Shown here: in pieces, positions 59,875-64,000 of the stretch
Layout: every line of letters begins with the position of its first letter
How positions within the stretch are numbered: position 1 is the stretch's first letter
NCBI RefSeq assembly: GCF_018413645.1
Contig: NZ_JAHCDA010000003.1
Coordinates: forward strand, 110,959 to 174,958
DNA length: 64,000 nt
Reading direction: 5' to 3'
From: Roseococcus pinisoli
GTDB lineage: Bacteria; Pseudomonadota; Alphaproteobacteria; Acetobacterales; Acetobacteraceae
Program-made: the position numbers and the translations under genes
Notes under the pieces: generated by a model
The model's database searches: none
Told to the model about the DNA's origin: nothing
What the model saw: the letters and a program-made list of their open reading frames with translations, nothing else

Positions 59875-60831
59875 TCAGACCACCGCGTGGCGGCCCATCT
59901 CCAGGAACTTCTCGCGGCGGCGTGCCTTGAGCGTCGCGCCGTCCAGCGGCAGCAGGGGTTCCAGCGCGGACCAGACGGCATTGCCCACGGCCTCGAGCGT
60001 CGCGCCCTGGTCGCGATGGGCGCCGCCCAGCGGCTCGCCGATCACGGCGTCGATGAGGGCGAGGCGCTTCAGGTCCTCGGCGGTGAGCTTCAGCGCCTCG
60101 GCCGCCGTGGGTGCCTGGGCGGCGTCGCGCCAGAGGATGGAGGCGCAGCCCTCGGGCGAGATCACCGAGTAGATCGCGTGCTCCAGCATCAGCACGCGGT
60201 CGGCGGCGGCCAGCGCGATGGCACCGCCCGAGCCGCCCTCGCCGATGATGGTGGCCACGAAGGGCACGGGGGCCGAGAGGCCGGCCTCGATCGAGCGGGC
60301 GATGGCCTCGGCCTGGCCGCGCGCCTCGGCCTCGATGCCCGGGAAGGCACCGGAGGTGTCGACGAAGGAGAGAATCGGCATGCCGAAGCGGCCGGCCAGC
60401 TCCATGATGCGGCGGGCCTTGCGGTAGCCCTCCGGCTTGGCCATGCCGAAATTGTGCTTCACCCGCGTGTCGGTGTCGTGGCCCTTCTCGGTGCCCAGCA
60501 CGGCCACGGCGCGGCCGCGGAAGCGCCCGAGGCCGCCGATGACCGCCGCGTCGTCGGCGAAGGCGCGGTCGCCGGCCAGCGGCGTCCATTCGGTGATGAG
60601 GGCCGAGACGTAGTCCAGGCACTTGGGCCGGTCCGGGTGGCGGGCGACCTGGGCCTTCTGCCAGGGCGTGAGCTTGGCGTAGGTCGCGGCGAGGAGCTTC
60701 TCCGCCTTGTCGCGCAGCTTCGCGACCTCGTCGGCCACGTCGATACCGCCCGCATCGGTGGTCCGGCGAAGTTCCTCGACCTTGCCCTCGAGCTCGGCGA
60801 TCGGTTTCTCGAAATCCAGGAAATGGCGCAT
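59875..60831 (-). CDS. accA: Acetyl-CoA carboxylase carboxyltransferase alpha subunit
   Basis: 318 residues from the ATG at 60831 (the upstream frame continues antisense to the aminotransferase and is not coding). F-L-D-F-E-K-P-I start, G-H-D-T-D-T-R-V-K-H-N-F-G-M, G-E-G-G-S-G-G-A and S-P-E-G-C-A-S-I-L are AccA hallmarks. It joins AccD to make malonyl-CoA. Confidence 0.96.
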   Translation of the reverse strand: MRHFLDFEKPIAELEGKVEELRRTTDAGGIDVADEVAKLRDKAEKLLAATYAKLTPWQKAQVARHPDRPKCLDYVSALITEWTPLAGDRAFADDAAVIGGLGRFRGRAVAVLGTEKGHDTDTRVKHNFGMAKPEGYRKARRIMELAGRFGMPILSFVDTSGAFPGIEAEARGQAEAIARSIEAGLSAPVPFVATIIGEGGSGGAIALAAADRVLMLEHAIYSVISPEGCASILWRDAAQAPTAAEALKLTAEDLKRLALIDAVIGEPLGGAHRDQGATLEAVGNAVWSALEPLLPLDGATLKARRREKFLEMGRHAVV

Positions 60832-60942
60832 GGTCGGCCCGTCTAGCCCAAAGCCGGTTCGGCGGAAACAGGGCGGGCGTATTGGCGGGGCCAGCGGGCG
60901 GCCATAGAGTGCCAGCCCTTCGACACCCGTCAGGATTTCACC

Positions 60943-62145
60943 ATGCCCGCGTTTGCCGCCCGCCTCGCCGATGTGAAGGTTTCCGCCTCGGTCGCCATGT
61001 CGATCAAGGCCCGCGAGCTGGCCGCGAAGGGCATCAAGGTCATCGGCCTCACCACGGGCGAGCCCGATTTCGACACCCCCGCCCATGCCATCGAGGCCGC
61101 GCACCAGGCCGCGCTGAAGGGCGACACGAAATATCCCCCGCAGGGCGGCACGCCGGCGCTGAAGGCCGCCATCCAGCGCAAGTTCAAGCGCGACAACAAC
61201 CTGGACTACACGGCCGACGAGATCCTCGTCACCAATGGCGGCAAGCAGGCCATCTTCAACGCCTTCATGGCGACGGTGGACCCGGGCGACGAGGTGGTGA
61301 TCCCCGCACCCTACTGGATCAGCTATGCCGACATGGCGAAGGTGGCCGGCGCCGTCCCCGTGACGGTGAGCTGCCCGCAGAACAACGGCTTCAAGCTGCG
61401 CCCCGAGGACCTCGAGGCCGCCATCACCCCCAAGACCAAGTGGGTGATGCTGAACTTCCCCAACAACCCGACCGGCGCGGCCTGCTCGCGGGAGGAGATG
61501 AAGGCGCTGGCCGAGGTGCTGCTGAAGCACCCGCATGTCTGGGTCATGACCGACGACATGTACGAGCACCTTGTCTATGACGGCTTCGAGTTCTGCACGA
61601 TCGCCGAGGTGGAGCCGCGGCTGAAGGACCGCACGCTGACCGTGAACGGCGCCTCTAAGACCTATGCCATGACCGGCTGGCGCATCGGCTTCTGCGGCGG
61701 CCCGGCGGGGCTGATCAAGGCCATGTTCAACATGCAGGGTCAGGCGACCTCGGGCGTCTCGACGGTCGGCCAGGCGGCGGCCGCCGCGGCGCTGGACGGC
61801 CCGCAGGACCTGGTGGCCGAGCGCGCGGCCCAGTACCGCGCCCGGCGCGACCTGGTGGTCGAGCTGCTCAACCAGGCGCCCGGCGTCGTCTGCCACAAGC
61901 CGGAGGGCGCCTTCTACGTCTTCCCGAACGTGGCCGGCTGCCTTGGCAAGACCAGCAAGGGCGGCAAGAAGATCGAGAGCGACACGGACTTCGCCTTCGC
62001 CCTCCTCGAGGAGGCGCATGTGGCCGTGGTGCAGGGCGCGGCCTATGGCATGTCGCCCTATGTCCGCATCAGCTACGCGACCGATATGGACAGCCTGCGC
62101 GAGGGCTGCACGCGGATTCAGGAGTTCTGCAAAGGGCTCTCCTGA
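60943..62145 (+). CDS. Aspartate/aromatic aminotransferase (class I)
   Basis: 400 residues. T-T-G-E-P-D-F near 38-44, N-F-P-N-N-P-T-G near 171-178, and N-G-A-S-K-T-Y-A-M-T-G-W-R with the PLP lysine near 237. This is the 1-beta subgroup common in alphaproteobacteria, probably aspartate transaminase. Divergent from accA. Confidence 0.93.
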   Translation: MPAFAARLADVKVSASVAMSIKARELAAKGIKVIGLTTGEPDFDTPAHAIEAAHQAALKGDTKYPPQGGTPALKAAIQRKFKRDNNLDYTADEILVTNGGKQAIFNAFMATVDPGDEVVIPAPYWISYADMAKVAGAVPVTVSCPQNNGFKLRPEDLEAAITPKTKWVMLNFPNNPTGAACSREEMKALAEVLLKHPHVWVMTDDMYEHLVYDGFEFCTIAEVEPRLKDRTLTVNGASKTYAMTGWRIGFCGGPAGLIKAMFNMQGQATSGVSTVGQAAAAAALDGPQDLVAERAAQYRARRDLVVELLNQAPGVVCHKPEGAFYVFPNVAGCLGKTSKGGKKIESDTDFAFALLEEAHVAVVQGAAYGMSPYVRISYATDMDSLREGCTRIQEFCKGLS

Positions 62146-63152
62146 TGACGGTCAGCGCCATCACTCTGCGCGCCGGACGTGACGACGACACCGCGGCCTA
62201 TATCCGGCTGATCGGCGATGCCTGGGGCGAGTTCCCCGGCGTCGTCTTCGACGTGGATGCCGAGCTGCCGGAGCTGCGCTCACTCGCCACCTATTTCTCC
62301 GAGAAGGGCGGCGCGCTGTGGCTGGCCGAGGGGCCGGACGGCCCGCTCGGCATGGTCGCGACCCGCCCCCTACGGGAAGACGGCGCCTGGGAGATCGGCC
62401 GGATGTACGTGGCCGCCGAGGCGCGGGGCACCGGCCTCGCCCATCGCCTGCTCGACACCGCCGAGGCCCATGCGCGGGCCGCGGGGGCGGAGCGCATGGT
62501 CCTCTGGACCGATACGCGCTTCAACGCGGCGCATTCCTTCTACGAGAAGCGCGGCTATGTCCGTCAGGGCGCCATCCGCATCCTGGACGACCTCTCGAAA
62601 TCGCTGGAGTTCCGCTACGCCAAGCCGGCGCAGGGCCTGGTGGTCGAAGCGCTCGATGCGGCGGCGGCGGCGAGTGCCGAGCGCCGCTTCTCCGAGATCC
62701 TGATCGCCTGCGTCGCGGCTGGCGCCTCGGTCACCTATCTGGCGCCGCTCTCGGTGGAGAAGTCGCGCGCGCATTGGAAGCGCATTTCCTCCGAGGTCGC
62801 GCAGGGGCATCGCGTCCTGCTCGGCGCCTGGCTCGAGGGCGCGCTGGTCGGCACAGTTCAGCTCGACCTCGCGACGCCGGAGAACCAGCAGCATCGCGCC
62901 GAGCTGGTGAAGCTGCTGGTGGATCCCGCCTTCCGGAATCGCGGCGTCGGCGAGGCGCTGCTGCGGCGTGCCGAGCAGACGGCGCTGCGCCTCGGCCGGC
63001 GGCTGCTCACCCTGGACACGCGCGCGGATGACGAGGGCGAGCGGCTCTATCGCCGCCTGGGCTGGACCGAGGGCGGCTGCATCCCCGATTTCGCGCAGGA
63101 CGCCTCGGGCGCGCTGCGCGCCACGCGCTTCTTCTTCAAGCGCCCGGGCTGA
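62145..63152 (+). CDS. Tandem GNAT acetyltransferase
   Basis: 335 residues, starting in the TGATG overlap with the aminotransferase. Two GNAT domains: A-R-G-T-G-L-A near 93-99 and F-R-N-R-G-V-G near 263-269. The coupling hints at a linked substrate, but none is known. Confidence 0.85.
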   Translation: MTVSAITLRAGRDDDTAAYIRLIGDAWGEFPGVVFDVDAELPELRSLATYFSEKGGALWLAEGPDGPLGMVATRPLREDGAWEIGRMYVAAEARGTGLAHRLLDTAEAHARAAGAERMVLWTDTRFNAAHSFYEKRGYVRQGAIRILDDLSKSLEFRYAKPAQGLVVEALDAAAAASAERRFSEILIACVAAGASVTYLAPLSVEKSRAHWKRISSEVAQGHRVLLGAWLEGALVGTVQLDLATPENQQHRAELVKLLVDPAFRNRGVGEALLRRAEQTALRLGRRLLTLDTRADDEGERLYRRLGWTEGGCIPDFAQDASGALRATRFFFKRPG

Positions 63153-63166
63153 TCCCCCGCAGGCGC

Positions 63167-63194
63167 CGGGACCGGGGCGATCGTCCCGGTCCCG
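63167..63194 (+). terminator. 10-bp stem terminator
   Basis: CGGGACCGGG and CCCGGTCCCG over an 8-base loop, 15 bp past the stop. Confidence 0.55.
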
Positions 63195-63285
63195 TTCGAC
63201 GGCTTATCGCTTCCCACGATGTTATCGTTGTAGGCTTCCTGCGCCGCGCCACACCAAGCTGGCGAAAGCGAAGGAGATCCATCAC

Positions 63286-63873
63286 ATGCGCCTTTTCCGA
63301 TTTGGCCTGGTCGCAGGGCTTCTGGTCGCCGCCCCGGTCCTTGCGCAGACGCCGTCTGCCGCCGGCGCCGCGCCCCAGGGGGCCTCGATCACCCGCACCA
63401 TGACCGCGACGGCCACCGTGGAATCGATCGACCGCACGACGCGCCAGATCATCCTGCGCCGCGAGGACGGGAGCCTCGAGACCGTCGTGGCCGGGCCGCA
63501 GGTGCGCAACCTCGCCCAGGTCCATGCCGGTGACACCGTGGTGCTGGAATTCGGCGAGGCGCTGATCGCGGCGCTGGCCAATCCGGCCGATGGCGCGGGG
63601 CCGGTCGGCGCCGGCGAGGCGGCGGCGCGCACGGCGCCCGGCCAGCGCCCCGGCGTGGCGGCGGCGGAGGGCGTGCGCGCGCGCGTCACCATCAATTCCG
63701 TGAACCGCCGCACCGGCGCCGTGACCTTCACGGGCCCCGCGGGCGAGCAGCGCACGGTGCGTCCGCAGAATCCGGACATGGCCGCCTTCGCGCGCTCGCT
63801 GCGCGCCGGCCAGGAGGTCGATATCGTCTATGGCCGCAGCGTCGCGCTGCGCGTCGAGCCGATGCGCCGGTGA
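63286..63873 (+). CDS. Exported hypothetical protein
   Basis: 195 residues from the ATG at 63286 with AAGGAG nine bases before. Signal peptide ending near A-L-A-Q (about residue 21). The VESIDRTTRQIILRREDG and VTINSVNRRTGAVTFTGPAG segments form an internal repeat of small beta units. No named family. Confidence 0.7.
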   Translation: MRLFRFGLVAGLLVAAPVLAQTPSAAGAAPQGASITRTMTATATVESIDRTTRQIILRREDGSLETVVAGPQVRNLAQVHAGDTVVLEFGEALIAALANPADGAGPVGAGEAAARTAPGQRPGVAAAEGVRARVTINSVNRRTGAVTFTGPAGEQRTVRPQNPDMAAFARSLRAGQEVDIVYGRSVALRVEPMRR

Positions 63874-63885
63874 TCCCAACCGGCC

Positions 63886-63912
63886 GGGGGGGGGGGGGGG
63901 GGGCCCCCCCCC
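63886..63912. repeat. Homopolymer junction: 18 G followed by 9 C
   Basis: Immediately downstream of the exported protein gene. May be real (slippage-prone tract or hairpin) or a sequencing/assembly artefact. Confidence 0.85.
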
Positions 63913-63916
63913 ATGG

Positions 63917-64000
63917 CTAGAAGGCCGCCTGAAGGCGCGTCATTCCAGCCCGCGCCTCCTCCGCCATGCGGCGCACCACCTCACCCGCCGGCAGGATGCC
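63917..64000 (-). CDS. Partial CDS, C-terminal 27 residues
   Basis: An open minus-strand frame enters from the right edge and ends at TAG (63917-63919): G-I-L-P-A-G-E-V-V-R-R-M-A-E-E-A-R-A-G-M and seven more residues. Helical. Too short to identify. Confidence 0.45.
   Translation of the reverse strand, partial: GILPAGEVVRRMAEEARAGMTRLQAAF

Noticed and set aside
60832..62019. N-terminal extension of the accA frame
   Set aside because: It is antisense to the aminotransferase gene; AccA homology begins exactly at the ATG at 60831.
1..64000. CRISPR arrays, rRNA genes and plasmid origins
   Set aside because: No regularly spaced repeats of suitable length and no rRNA-like segments were seen.

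Overview
The window is a phage/chromosome junction in a high-GC alphaproteobacterium, most likely an Acetobacteraceae (Roseomonas-like) host. That placement is inferred from the chromosomal gene style: several Bug/TctC periplasmic binding proteins, an IalB-family protein, aspS, rnd and accA, all GC-rich. No 16S or ribosomal gene is present to confirm it. Positions 1 to about 43,050 are one end of a siphovirus-type prophage. At 43,054-43,119 the 3' half of a tRNA-Ser(GCT) gene marks the attachment site. From there to 64,000 is host chromosome. The prophage continues past the left edge, and no integrase is visible.

Prophage layout (almost all on the minus strand, so transcription runs from high to low coordinates). 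42.7-41.5 kb is a switch/att region with an Xre-type regulator, an excisionase-like HTH gene, small genes and an orphan plus-strand xseB. 41.2-33.5 kb holds a reversible ADP-ribosylation pair (transferase plus glycohydrolase), thyX, a stand-alone BRCT protein and many small unknowns. 33.3-27.7 kb is a tightly overlapping operon with a RarA-C-like protein, a WbqC-like protein, a PIG-L deacetylase, a glycosyltransferase and a ParB-like protein. 27.7-25.1 kb is the terminase. 25.0-16.9 kb holds a PPDK-like phosphotransferase without a PEP barrel, a CsrA-like protein, two tyrosine-phosphatase-like proteins and unknowns. 16.9-14.6 kb is a family A DNA polymerase. 14.5-1 kb is the head/tail block: portal, an ADP-ribosyltransferase-like protein, a 2H phosphoesterase (Acb1-like), MuF, XkdF protease, scaffold-like protein, capsid, connectors, tail tube, a frameshifted tail chaperone and the tape measure.

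The most striking signal is regulatory. At least 14 minus-strand sites, 13 of them directly before a start codon, carry a small hairpin whose loop is always AAGGAG (the Shine-Dalgarno) and whose 4-6 bp stem changes by compensatory substitution while always closing with a C-G pair. This is the CANGGANG hexaloop recognised by CsrA/RsmE proteins, and the same phage encodes a CsrA-like protein at 21,623-21,919. I propose a phage-encoded translational regulon. Many of these genes also share a promoter pattern (TTGnnn-N16-YAnnnW). A second, independent element is a 16-bp palindrome, GTGCACCCGGGTGCAC (or with CTG at the centre), repeated eight times at gene boundaries and absent from the host part.

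Host region (43.1-64 kb): a class V aminotransferase, an MFS transporter, a Bug protein, small proteins, rnd, aspS, a MarR regulator with its MFS partner (shared GGGTATATACCC-type operators), an LLM flavin monooxygenase, IalB, a second Bug protein, a TPR-methyltransferase, acetyltransferases, a DHA2 exporter, accA, an aspartate aminotransferase and a secreted protein of unknown function. An 18-G/9-C homopolymer junction lies near the right edge.
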